Below the pieces are notes generated by a model. That model was not told where the DNA came from. It saw only the letters and a program-made list of their open reading frames with translations, and did not search any database. A stretch of DNA of 64,000 bases from Marinoscillum sp040222955 (GTDB lineage Bacteria; Bacteroidota; Bacteroidia; Cytophagales; Cyclobacteriaceae): assembly GCF_040222955.1 (NCBI RefSeq), contig NZ_JAVKCA010000017.1, positions 124,001-188,000 on the forward strand, read 5' to 3'. Position 1 is the first letter of the stretch; each line of letters opens with the position of its first letter. This document shows positions 15,197 through 22,977 of this stretch, one piece after another. The position numbers and the translations under genes were made by a program.

Positions 15197-16983
15197 TTGA
15201 AATACTTTGAGTCACTCAATTTTCCTTTATTAAAAAGTTCATCAATCTTTTTATCAACCGCTTTAAAGAGCTTTTTATCATCAAAATGATCGTCAACCAC
15301 TACTTTATCTTCATTTTCGTTTGATACTGGAATCAATGTATCCATACCAAACACTGGTGATGTTAGCAATGCATTGGGTAATAAATTCTTTAGGTCAATT
15401 CCTCTTATTCTCCTAGTTAACACACCCTTTTTTGCAGTCCTTGTTACATTATAGATCACTGAGTTTTTGGGAGCACCCAAAAGTGAAACCGGACTATGTG
15501 TTGTAACAATAAACTGAACTTTCGGAAACCACTGAGACAAAATTTCGACAATTTGCTTTTGCATTGAAGGATGAAAGTGAATGTCTATTTCGTCTATTAG
15601 TACAACCCCTTTAAAATTGGTTAAATCTGCTTCATCTCGATTCTTATCCAGAAATCTAATGATCAAATCAGAAATTAATGCGACCAGACTTTTTACACCA
15701 GAAGCTAATTCATTGAATGATCGTGCCTGTCCATACCCAATATTGTTATTATCCTTTTCAAAAAATCTAACCCTTTTGTCCAATATAAAGTCGCTAAAAT
15801 CAACGTACTCAAGTTGAGGAATCAGCTCTCCTTTAGTGCTTCCTGCGTCCGTTTGACCAGCATCCTTCTCACTATAAGTAAGCATCTCGTTAAGATAATC
15901 TACAGCGTTTTGGAGCCCGTCTAAATTATCTGAGTACACATGGTGTAATTCTTTCAATCCCTTTAAAATCCCATCTGAATAGAAAAGGCTGTACCAATGT
16001 TCTGACCTAATATCAGAAGGATAATTCTCATGGTCATCATTAGTTGAAATTAGGCGAGTTGGCCCATATGCTGCAAAAGGTATCGAGCTTAAACTTTGGT
16101 TGCGGTTAAGTAACTGAACATCCACTTTTCCAGACTTAATGAAACTCGGAAACAACAGTTCACCATGAAAAAAGGCTGCAGTGATAGCCTTTAGAATTGT
16201 TGTCTTACCGCAACCATTTTCTCCAGTCAAAAACACCCAATTACAGCCCTCCGGAATATCAATAACAACTTGCTGTCTGATATCTCCAATATCGTTTATT
16301 TTAATCTGAGCTACAACATTGACTATTTCTGTCGGTTCTTTTTTAAGAAATCTATCTCTGTATTTTAGAACACGGTCTAAGTCGTCTCTAAACTCTGAAG
16401 GCCATATGAAATCAATTGGCTTATATCCCTCACCCCTATCTTCAATCTCCTGAGTGCCTTGAATATCGTCTCGCTCATTGTACTCTTTCATCGATTGATA
16501 ATAAGCCTCATGATCATCCTGCTTCTGTTTTACCACTTTATCAATTTGAGGTTTTATATGTACAAGTACTTTATCAAGTACATCTATATAATAGTAATTC
16601 CTACTGAATGCCAGTGATATCACATCTCCCCTTATTTCGAGCGTGCCATCAATAATTTTAGAATTAACAATTTCCTCCAGGAGAGGAAAAACTTTCATCA
16701 GCGCGAACTCTCGCTTGTTCTTATTATCCTTAGCTGAAAAAAACAAATGGCATCCTCCTTCATGATTAATATTGAGGTAGATGTTGGGTGTCTTATTTTT
16801 CCAATCCATTCCAGACCAGAAGGATACTGATAGATACCCATCATTCCCATGAAACCAATAGCCCTTCTCTAGCCTTTGACTATTGTTATTCCTTCGAAGA
16901 GTAAAGAAAAAATGATCAGGATTTTTCTCATGCTCCCTTAAGAGTGCTTGGAAAACTTGCTCATGTATTTTCTGTATTTCCAT
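15193..16983 (-). CDS. ptuA: AAA ATPase, Septu PtuA-like
   Basis: 596 residues. An unrecognised N-terminal region of about 200 residues precedes an ABC/SMC-like ATPase (AAA_15/OLD-like): Walker A GENGCGKT (254-261), a signature-like segment ELASGVKSLVALI near 425, and Walker B GVVLIDEIDIHFHPS near 462-475, followed by FIVTTHSPVSLLGAPK with the H-loop His. In Septu, PtuA is the ATP-sensing partner that holds the HNH nuclease PtuB in check. It starts 4 bases after hsdS and overlaps ptuB. Insertion inside the type I operon, between hsdS and hsdR, suggests nested acquisition. Confidence 0.85.
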   Translation of the reverse strand: MEIQKIHEQVFQALLREHEKNPDHFFFTLRRNNNSQRLEKGYWFHGNDGYLSVSFWSGMDWKNKTPNIYLNINHEGGCHLFFSAKDNKNKREFALMKVFPLLEEIVNSKIIDGTLEIRGDVISLAFSRNYYYIDVLDKVLVHIKPQIDKVVKQKQDDHEAYYQSMKEYNERDDIQGTQEIEDRGEGYKPIDFIWPSEFRDDLDRVLKYRDRFLKKEPTEIVNVVAQIKINDIGDIRQQVVIDIPEGCNWVFLTGENGCGKTTILKAITAAFFHGELLFPSFIKSGKVDVQLLNRNQSLSSIPFAAYGPTRLISTNDDHENYPSDIRSEHWYSLFYSDGILKGLKELHHVYSDNLDGLQNAVDYLNEMLTYSEKDAGQTDAGSTKGELIPQLEYVDFSDFILDKRVRFFEKDNNNIGYGQARSFNELASGVKSLVALISDLIIRFLDKNRDEADLTNFKGVVLIDEIDIHFHPSMQKQIVEILSQWFPKVQFIVTTHSPVSLLGAPKNSVIYNVTRTAKKGVLTRRIRGIDLKNLLPNALLTSPVFGMDTLIPVSNENEDKVVVDDHFDDKKLFKAVDKKIDELFNKGKLSDSKYFK

Positions 16984-16987
16984 CCCC

Positions 16988-18181
16988 CTAAAAAATCTGA
17001 TTGATTAAACTCTTTTGAAGGGATTGGGAATTCCTTAGAACGTTTTGGCAGTCCTTCAAGGAAGAATGTATTAGAGATTTCTCTTTCAAGAATTTTTCTT
17101 GAATTCCCATGGACATTTTTGGGACTTTACATTCCTTTACGACTGTGGAATTAATCGTATTAAGACCACTTGTGCTCTTTGCATACCTCTTGAAATAAGT
17201 CCTACCAAATGCACTATTGATATATGCTTCCAAAACCTCAGGTAGTATGTCTTTACACCCTGTAACTTTGATTAAATGGTTCTGATGTAAGAGTTCCATT
17301 CCATTTGCCCTGAATATGGCAGCACGGCCAATTTCTTCAATATTGGCATGCCCTTCAACGATTAAAACGTCATCTTCTTTCAGCTTGAACTGCAATAATT
17401 CTTGTTCTGTACAACCCATTCTTTTGATATCTGTGAAATCAATATAGCCTCTCCCCACATTCGCCACCCTCAAATAATCCACCTGTTTAGGAAGTTCTTT
17501 TCTTTTAGAATTCAGTGTGATTCCATACTTAATAGACGCGATATCTGATAGTTTAACAGAGTACTTCAGTTGCGTTTTGAAGAAGGAGAAGATGCAGCTA
17601 TTTAAAAGTGTCTGCGCCGTAATTTCATGTTTGAGTTGTCCTTCAATCACCTCATCCATGGCCCAGAGTAGTTCGGCCAGCTGGGCTTGCTGGTCTTTGG
17701 GGGGAAGGAGGAATTCTTGTTTGGCAAGTGCCTTCCAATTAATGGTTGGAGACAAGGAACCTACTGAAATTTCAATTGCACGTTTCCAAAACATTTCAGA
17801 CATCATGAAAAATGGTAAGAAATCTGGATTAACGTTTTTAGGCTTTGGCCTTAAAACCATCGAGTGAGCAGAAGCAACAGCATCAAAATCGGCAATTGCA
17901 ACACGCTTCAAATAAGCATTACGCTTGGCGAAAATTAAATCGCCTTTGTAAATTTTCAGTTTATCTCCAATGAGAGTTGATGTTTCTCCGAATCTTCGAA
18001 TTTTAAGCGATTCAGTGTCCAAATGTTCAAGTCCGATATAATGCTCTAAACCAGAATTTTTGGGTACAACTTTTTCAACAATATTTTCCACCAAGTCAGA
18101 GAATTTCCACTTGACCCATTTAGATCTGTCAATTTTATTCTCTATGGCTTCTGTAATATTGATTTCAGCTACTTCACTCAT
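16988..18181 (-). CDS. hsdS: Type I restriction-modification specificity subunit
   Basis: 397 residues with two target-recognition domains, about 20-190 and 215-375. Each is followed by a conserved helix region: LLPPKDQQAQLAELLWAMDE after the first and a matching GIQEKFLKEKSLIHSSL after the second. SLSPTINWKALAKQEF and TSGLNTINSTVVKECKVP are the paired end-of-domain motifs. It determines the bipartite DNA site for methylation and cleavage. The ATG overlaps the stop of the second hsdM (4 bases), so these two are translationally coupled. Neither target half-site can be read from sequence. Confidence 0.93.
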   Translation of the reverse strand: MSEVAEINITEAIENKIDRSKWVKWKFSDLVENIVEKVVPKNSGLEHYIGLEHLDTESLKIRRFGETSTLIGDKLKIYKGDLIFAKRNAYLKRVAIADFDAVASAHSMVLRPKPKNVNPDFLPFFMMSEMFWKRAIEISVGSLSPTINWKALAKQEFLLPPKDQQAQLAELLWAMDEVIEGQLKHEITAQTLLNSCIFSFFKTQLKYSVKLSDIASIKYGITLNSKRKELPKQVDYLRVANVGRGYIDFTDIKRMGCTEQELLQFKLKEDDVLIVEGHANIEEIGRAAIFRANGMELLHQNHLIKVTGCKDILPEVLEAYINSAFGRTYFKRYAKSTSGLNTINSTVVKECKVPKMSMGIQEKFLKEKSLIHSSLKDCQNVLRNSQSLQKSLINQIF

Positions 18182-19632
18182 AATATTTTGAACAGATTAT
18201 CCATAGATTTTTTCAACTCTTCACTAGACTTTGTCCATTGATTATAAGCAATGGAAGGCTCTAAAATTGAAGTATCACCTGCTCCGGTTACATACAGAGG
18301 TATGTTCAGACTAGCCTCCTTTTCTATTACCTCATCGATATCAGCAACATAAGAGAACCCTTCTCTAGGCTCGAAACTCAAGTAAGTGCTGTGAATTTTG
18401 GAGATATGTTCAGGCAATAAGTAACTGATGGTTTTTTCTCGTTTTAATTCTTCTCTTGCATCAATAAATAACACTTTTCCTTTATGGCCTGTTGGTTTAT
18501 TGTTGTTTGTAATCAGGAGACATGATTCCATTATTGAATTGTAGAATAGATTCTTGCCAAGTGCAATCACACATTCCACCAAATCCTGTTCAATCATTTT
18601 TTTGCGCATCCCCTTCTCGGAATCTCTAAATAAAACTCCGTAAGGCCATAAAACGCAAGATCTTCCATTCATAGGATTCAAACTCTTCTGAATATGCTGC
18701 TGAAAAGCATAATCTGCACAGCCTTGCGGCGGCACACCCCAAAGGTTTCGTCCATACGGGTCATTGGCAAAGCTTTTCTGGTCCCAGGCTTTAATGCTGT
18801 AAGGGGGATTGGCCAGGATGACGTTGAAAGTTTTCAATTCATCACTGTGCAAAAAGGCCGGGTGGGCCAGGGTATCGCCCCGCACAATGCTAAACTCCTC
18901 TATGCCGTGCATAAACATGTTCATGCGGGCAATGGCCGAGGTAAGCAGGTTAATCTCCTGCCCGTAAAGTTTCAGGGTGCGGTATTCCTTGCCTTCTTCC
19001 TTCAGGTGCAGGGCACAGTTAAGCAACAAACCACCTGAACCACAAGTAGGGTCATAGACACTTTCGCCCGGTTGCGGGTCCATAATCAGAGTCATCAGCT
19101 TCACCACCGTGCGGTTGGTGTAAAACTCCGCAGCAGTATGTCCGCTATCGTCGGCAAATTCCTTGATCAGGTATTCGTAGGCATTGCCCAGTTTATCGTC
19201 TGCCACATTGCTCAGGCTCAGCTTGTGCTGGGAGTAATGCTCTATGAGGTTGGTGAGGGTCTCGTCACTCAGCCGGTCTTTGTTGGTCCAGCTGGCATCC
19301 CCAAAGATCCCGTAGAGCGTATCGGGATTGGCCTTTTCGATTGCCCGCATGGCTTCCTGCAGGGCTATACCTACATTGGTAGTGGTTTCGCGAACGTCCT
19401 TCCAATGGGCACCATCCGGCACCAGGAAGTGGTGATGCTCAGCAAAGGCGGCATATTCCATGTCGCCATCGCTTTCTTTCAGGGCATTTTCAAACTCTTC
19501 GTCATACACATCACAGATACGCTTGAAGAACAACAGCGGAAAGATGTACTGCTTGTAGTCACCCGCGTCGATGGTGCCACGTAGCTGGGTAGCCGCCCCC
19601 CAAAGGTATTTTTCGAGTTGTTGTTGGGTCAT
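18178..19632 (-). CDS. hsdM: Type I DNA methyltransferase subunit M (second copy, coupled to hsdS)
   Basis: 484 residues. N6-adenine methyltransferase: N-terminal HsdM_N helical domain (PLLFFKRICDVYDEEF), SAM motif DPTCGSG (194-200), catalytic NPPY (275-278). It is similar in order and size to the other HsdM at 20084-21580 but clearly diverged in sequence, so it is not a recent duplicate. It overlaps hsdS by ATGA and is the likelier partner of that HsdS. The 71-base upstream gap is filled by the right arm of the GxxExxY element. Confidence 0.95.
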   Translation of the reverse strand: MTQQQLEKYLWGAATQLRGTIDAGDYKQYIFPLLFFKRICDVYDEEFENALKESDGDMEYAAFAEHHHFLVPDGAHWKDVRETTTNVGIALQEAMRAIEKANPDTLYGIFGDASWTNKDRLSDETLTNLIEHYSQHKLSLSNVADDKLGNAYEYLIKEFADDSGHTAAEFYTNRTVVKLMTLIMDPQPGESVYDPTCGSGGLLLNCALHLKEEGKEYRTLKLYGQEINLLTSAIARMNMFMHGIEEFSIVRGDTLAHPAFLHSDELKTFNVILANPPYSIKAWDQKSFANDPYGRNLWGVPPQGCADYAFQQHIQKSLNPMNGRSCVLWPYGVLFRDSEKGMRKKMIEQDLVECVIALGKNLFYNSIMESCLLITNNNKPTGHKGKVLFIDAREELKREKTISYLLPEHISKIHSTYLSFEPREGFSYVADIDEVIEKEASLNIPLYVTGAGDTSILEPSIAYNQWTKSSEELKKSMDNLFKIL

Positions 19633-19644
19633 ATCTTATTTATT

Positions 19645-20105
19645 AACCACAGATTCACACAGATAACCACAGATTTAATCTGAGTGATCCGTGGTGACCG
19701 TTTTTACATTATTAGTCTATTTATTCCCTTTTTCATATCCTGCACATTGAAGTTGAGCAACAGCCCCAACTTTAATCCAGATAATTTCAAATACGTCATT
19801 AACTGTGCCTTATGAATCGGAGCAATTTCATCCACCGATTTGATTTCCAGAATGATTTGTCCGTTCACCAAGAGATCAATACGATAACCGGCATCCAGTT
19901 TTATCTCGTTATAAACCACTGGAAGCGCTTTTTGTCGTTCGATATTCAAGCCTGTTTTTAGTAATTCATGTTCTAAACAAACTTCATAGGTTGATTCCAA
20001 AAGGCCGGGCCCCAATTCCGTATGAACTTTATATACACAGCCAATAATCTTATAGGACAATTCATTCAAAGATTCCATCTGTGCTAATCTGCGCTATCTG
20101 TGGTG
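19645..20105 (-). mobile_element. Inverted-repeat-bounded GxxExxY element between the two hsdM genes
   Basis: The GxxExxY gene is flanked by imperfect inverted repeats. In minus-strand reading the left arm begins ACCACAGATAGCGCAGATTA at 20105 and the right arm ends ATCTGTGTGAATCTGTGGTT near 19645. The arms are multiple variants of CACAGAT/ATCTGTG. The left arm supplies the last codons and stop of hsdM1 (TTDSAD) and the start codon of the GxxExxY gene. No transposase is encoded; whether it moves as a unit is inference. Confidence 0.6.
19704..20078 (-). CDS. GxxExxY protein (PD-(D/E)xK nuclease fold)
   Basis: 124 residues, the normal size. Signature GPGLLESTY near residue 24 gives the family its name. 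The PD-(D/E)xK core is visible in DAGYRIDLLVNGQIILEIKS (Asp, then Glu-x-Lys) and a Gln in HKAQLMTYLK follows. Family members are very widespread in Bacteroidota, usually as isolated genes in repeats; their role is unestablished. It starts 5 bases after the hsdM1 stop and its ATG lies in a flanking repeat. It may be an insertion rather than a working part of the restriction operon. Confidence 0.85.
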   Translation of the reverse strand: MESLNELSYKIIGCVYKVHTELGPGLLESTYEVCLEHELLKTGLNIERQKALPVVYNEIKLDAGYRIDLLVNGQIILEIKSVDEIAPIHKAQLMTYLKLSGLKLGLLLNFNVQDMKKGINRLIM

Positions 20106-21580
20106 AACTTCATTAGTATCTTCTTAAACTTCACCTCTGCCTGTTGACTTGCTTCCCAAGCAGTTTTCAAATCCGCAAGTGCTTCTTCCACACTCAGCAG
20201 GTTGTCTTCAATAACTTTCTCTACATACAATGGAATATTGAGATTGAAGTCGTTCTCCTCAAGGTCTTTGAGATCGGCCACTTTCACATAGTTCTCCACA
20301 TCCGCATACGATTTGAACCAATCGAATATCTGGTTGACATGCTCTGGTTCCAGATAGTTTTGAGCTCTACCCACGCGTACCTGATCGGAAGCATCGATAA
20401 AAAGGACTTTGCCTTTCTTATCAGAATTCTTGTTTTGCTTGAACACCATCACACAAGCCGCCAGTTGAGTTCCGTAGAAGATATTAGGACCCAAACCAAT
20501 GACCGCTTCCAGCATGTCTTGCTTAATGAGCGCTTGCCTTATTCGCCCTTCTGCCCCTTTTCTAAATAAAGCACCATGCGGCAGTACTACCGTCATTCGT
20601 CCCGTGCTATTCATAGACTTGATCATGTGCTGCACCCAGGCCATGTCGCCATTGCCAGCCGGAGGCACTCCGGCAATGTTCCTTCCGTAAGGATCGTTTG
20701 CCCAATTCTCAGCGCCCCATTCTTTCAATGAAAATGGAGGATTGGCGATCACACAATCAAAGGTCTTCAAACCATCGGCTTCAAAGAAGGCTGGATGGCG
20801 CAAAGTGTCTCCCCTATGAATCTGGAAGTCTTCAATCCCATGAAGAAACATATTCATCCGGGCAATCGAACTGGAGGTTAGATTCTTTTCCTGCCCATAT
20901 AGCTTTAGCGTACGGAAATCTTCGTCATTGTGCTTAAGGTGGTCAATGCATTCCAGCAGCATTCCACCGGTACCGCACGCAGGATCATAGATGGTTTCTC
21001 CTTCGTGTGGGTCGAGTATCAATCCCAGTAAATGAACCACTGATCGCGGTGTATAGAATTCGCCCGCTTTCTTGTTGGTAAGATCTGCAAAGTGCTTGAT
21101 CAGGTATTCGTAGGCGTTTCCAAGCAAATCTGAATCTACATTGCTATTAGAGAGCTCGTATTGCGAAAAATGCTCGATCAGATCAATAAGCAACCGATCC
21201 GAGAGTTTATTCTTGTTGCTCCATTGGGCATCTCCGAATATGCCATAGAGAAATTCCTGATTGGCTTGTTCTATTCCCCGCAAAGCTTTTTCGATAGCCA
21301 AGCCCACATTGGAGGTAGTTTCTCTGACGTCATTCCAATGACAGCTTTCAGGAATAACAAACCGGTGGAATTCCGGCAATGACGCATATTCATTGTCTCC
21401 ATCGGATTCCTCCAAGGCCACACGAAATTCTTCATCATATACATCAGAGATCCTTTTGAAAAACAAGAGTGGAAAGATGTAAACCTTAAAGTCCGAAGCA
21501 TCTACCGGGCCTTTGAGTATCCAGGCTGCTTTAGACAAATATTGTTCGAGTTGGGAAAGTGTAAGCCTTGTTTTAGTCAT
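20084..21580 (-). CDS. hsdM: Type I DNA methyltransferase subunit M (first copy)
   Basis: 498 residues. SAM-binding motif DPACGTGG (199-206), catalytic NPPF (280-283), HsdM_N domain (PLLFFKRISDVYDEEF). It carries a C-terminal helical tail (SVEEALADLKTAWEASQQ) for complex assembly. The final residues TTDSAD and the stop codon are encoded by the repeat that bounds the GxxExxY element, so the native C-terminus may have been altered. It is the first gene of the defence operon, with a near-consensus -7 element at 21588-21595. It may form a mixed M1-M2-S complex with the second HsdM or be left over from another system (inference). Confidence 0.95.
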   Translation of the reverse strand: MTKTRLTLSQLEQYLSKAAWILKGPVDASDFKVYIFPLLFFKRISDVYDEEFRVALEESDGDNEYASLPEFHRFVIPESCHWNDVRETTSNVGLAIEKALRGIEQANQEFLYGIFGDAQWSNKNKLSDRLLIDLIEHFSQYELSNSNVDSDLLGNAYEYLIKHFADLTNKKAGEFYTPRSVVHLLGLILDPHEGETIYDPACGTGGMLLECIDHLKHNDEDFRTLKLYGQEKNLTSSSIARMNMFLHGIEDFQIHRGDTLRHPAFFEADGLKTFDCVIANPPFSLKEWGAENWANDPYGRNIAGVPPAGNGDMAWVQHMIKSMNSTGRMTVVLPHGALFRKGAEGRIRQALIKQDMLEAVIGLGPNIFYGTQLAACVMVFKQNKNSDKKGKVLFIDASDQVRVGRAQNYLEPEHVNQIFDWFKSYADVENYVKVADLKDLEENDFNLNIPLYVEKVIEDNLLSVEEALADLKTAWEASQQAEVKFKKILMKFTTDSAD

Positions 21581-21587
21581 TGGATTT

Positions 21588-21595
21588 TAAAGATA
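21588..21595 (-). promoter_or_regulatory. Possible promoter -7 element of the defence operon
   Basis: On the minus strand TATCTTTA (one base from TAnnTTTG) lies 7 bases before the hsdM1 ATG. The leader would be very short or absent. Confidence 0.4.
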
Positions 21596-21689
21596 AGAAT
21601 GAAAAACTTTCAAGTGCCTCTTTTATTTCAGATCACCACCGCCCAGGTCAATTATTTTGGCATTTTTCACACGGCTTCCTCGCTCTCAC

Positions 21690-21730
21690 GGCAGCTATCA
21701 GTAGAATTATCGCGATATGCGATAGCTGCC
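21690..21730. repeat. Inverted repeat at the outer edge of the defence island
   Basis: Arms GGCAGCTATC (21690-21699) and GATAGCTGCC (21721-21730). Just before it, GGCTTCCTCGCTC (21673-21685) matches the tRNA-Arg 5' end at 12 of 13 bases. This lies in the 263-base gap between hsdM1 and the GH43 gene, which otherwise holds only a terminator. Confidence 0.5.
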
Positions 21731-21773
21731 CGAGTATCAGCCTGTACTCGCCCATCAAAACACCAAGCTCCCC

Positions 21774-21808
21774 CACAAAAAAAGCATCAAGGCTTTCCCT
21801 GATGCTTT
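21774..21808 (-). terminator. Terminator of the polysaccharide utilization operon
   Basis: On the minus strand AAAGCATCA, a 10-base loop and TGATGCTTT are followed by a run of seven T. It lies 36 bases after the last GH43 stop. Confidence 0.85.
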
Positions 21809-21843
21809 TGATCTTTTGACTGATGGTAAAAACGGGGCGCTCC

Positions 21844-22971
21844 CTACCGCAATACCGGATAGGGCTTGGGTGTGGTGGAAGGTCCATCTACCACCAGCTG
21901 ACCATTTTCTTCTATGCGCAGCTCGTCTATGAACAGCACCCTGTTGTCCCCGCTGGCCGTGGTGCGCCCGTGATAGACGCAATACATTTTGGAGCTGTCG
22001 GGCGAAAACAACACCATGTTGTGCCCGGTGCCCGTCACATCACCCCCCTGCTCCACATTCTTTTGCAGCACGGGATTGTTAGCGGCTTTTTGAAAAGGCC
22101 CAAGTGGCCCCTCCCCGGTGGCATAGCCCACGGCATAGTTTTTCCCCGCATAGTAGTTGGCCGAGTACATGATGTAGTAAGTACCGTTCTTTTTGAAAGT
22201 AAAAGACCCCTCCGTCCAACGGCGATTAATCTCCTGTGCGGTGACCGATCGGCTCTCCCACTCGGCCTGCTGATCATCCATCTTTACGGGGGGACGCAGC
22301 AAGAGTACCGGCTCCCCGATCACCCCACTGAAATCCGGCTTCAGCTCCACACCATAGACCCAGCTCTCCTCAATCTCTTCGTACCAGCCCTTCTCCCGGG
22401 CCCAGTCGGCCACCTCACTCTCCACCGGATGCTTGTAGCAGGCACGGGAATAGTACAGGTAGTTTTTCCCGTCATCGTCCACAAAAACATTCGCATCGAT
22501 GATCGGATAACCGGTGTTGAAAACAGGGCGATCGTACATGTCCACAAAAGGTCCTGTGGGACTGTCCGCCACCGCCACGCCAATCATGAAGTTTTCCTCC
22601 TCATTGGTGGGGTTTTCCTTCCACTGCGCACTGAAAAAGATGTAATACTTATCGCTGCGTTTGTAAACCTCCGGTGCCCAAAACCACTTCTCATTCCACG
22701 AACTGTCCGTATTTCCGGTGTACACCTGCCCTTCAAATTTCCAATCTACCAGATCTGTGGAGGAGTACGTGGCAAAGCCATCCTTTGCGCCACCCCCGGT
22801 GCCATACATGTAGTAGGTGCCGTCCCCATTGTCCAGTATGTAGGGGTCCCCAAACTCCACATTGATGGGGTTGCTGTAGGTTTTGGTAGTGGCCTCTTGT
22901 TTGGGAGGTGTGGAGCAGCTCAGGCCAAAGGCCAGAACCGCCGCAATGGTCAAATTGTGTGAATAGTTCAT
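21844..22971 (-). CDS. Glycoside hydrolase family 43 lipoprotein
   Basis: 375 residues. Lipoprotein signal peptide with lipobox ending at Cys19 (FGLSCS). The five-bladed GH43 propeller shows the expected catalytic triad: Asp42 (GDPYILDNG, base), Asp159 (PIIDANVFVDDDG, pKa modulator) and Glu254 (RWTEGSFTFKKNG, acid). Family members release arabinose or xylose from arabinan, arabinoxylan or related chains; the subfamily cannot be fixed by eye. It is the last gene of the locus, 6 bases after the GH2 gene and followed by a strong terminator. Likely attached to the outer membrane or periplasmic face. Confidence 0.88.
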   Translation of the reverse strand: MNYSHNLTIAAVLAFGLSCSTPPKQEATTKTYSNPINVEFGDPYILDNGDGTYYMYGTGGGAKDGFATYSSTDLVDWKFEGQVYTGNTDSSWNEKWFWAPEVYKRSDKYYIFFSAQWKENPTNEEENFMIGVAVADSPTGPFVDMYDRPVFNTGYPIIDANVFVDDDGKNYLYYSRACYKHPVESEVADWAREKGWYEEIEESWVYGVELKPDFSGVIGEPVLLLRPPVKMDDQQAEWESRSVTAQEINRRWTEGSFTFKKNGTYYIMYSANYYAGKNYAVGYATGEGPLGPFQKAANNPVLQKNVEQGGDVTGTGHNMVLFSPDSSKMYCVYHGRTTASGDNRVLFIDELRIEENGQLVVDGPSTTPKPYPVLR

Positions 22972-22977
22972 TTGCTT

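Noticed and set aside
14285..16983. ATPase/HNH pair considered as part of a retron
   Set aside because: No reverse transcriptase or msr-msd-like region is present; a stand-alone Septu pair fits better.
9462..21843. Island considered as an integrase-borne genomic island with matching att sites
   Set aside because: No integrase or recombinase is encoded and no exact copy of the tRNA 3' end was found at the right edge; only a weak tRNA-5'-like match was seen there.
21823..22962. Long + strand open frame opposite the GH43 gene
   Set aside because: It is antisense to a clear GH43 with catalytic triad and lipoprotein signal; its own translation is low in recognisable structure and rich in His/Arg/Pro, as expected of a shadow frame.
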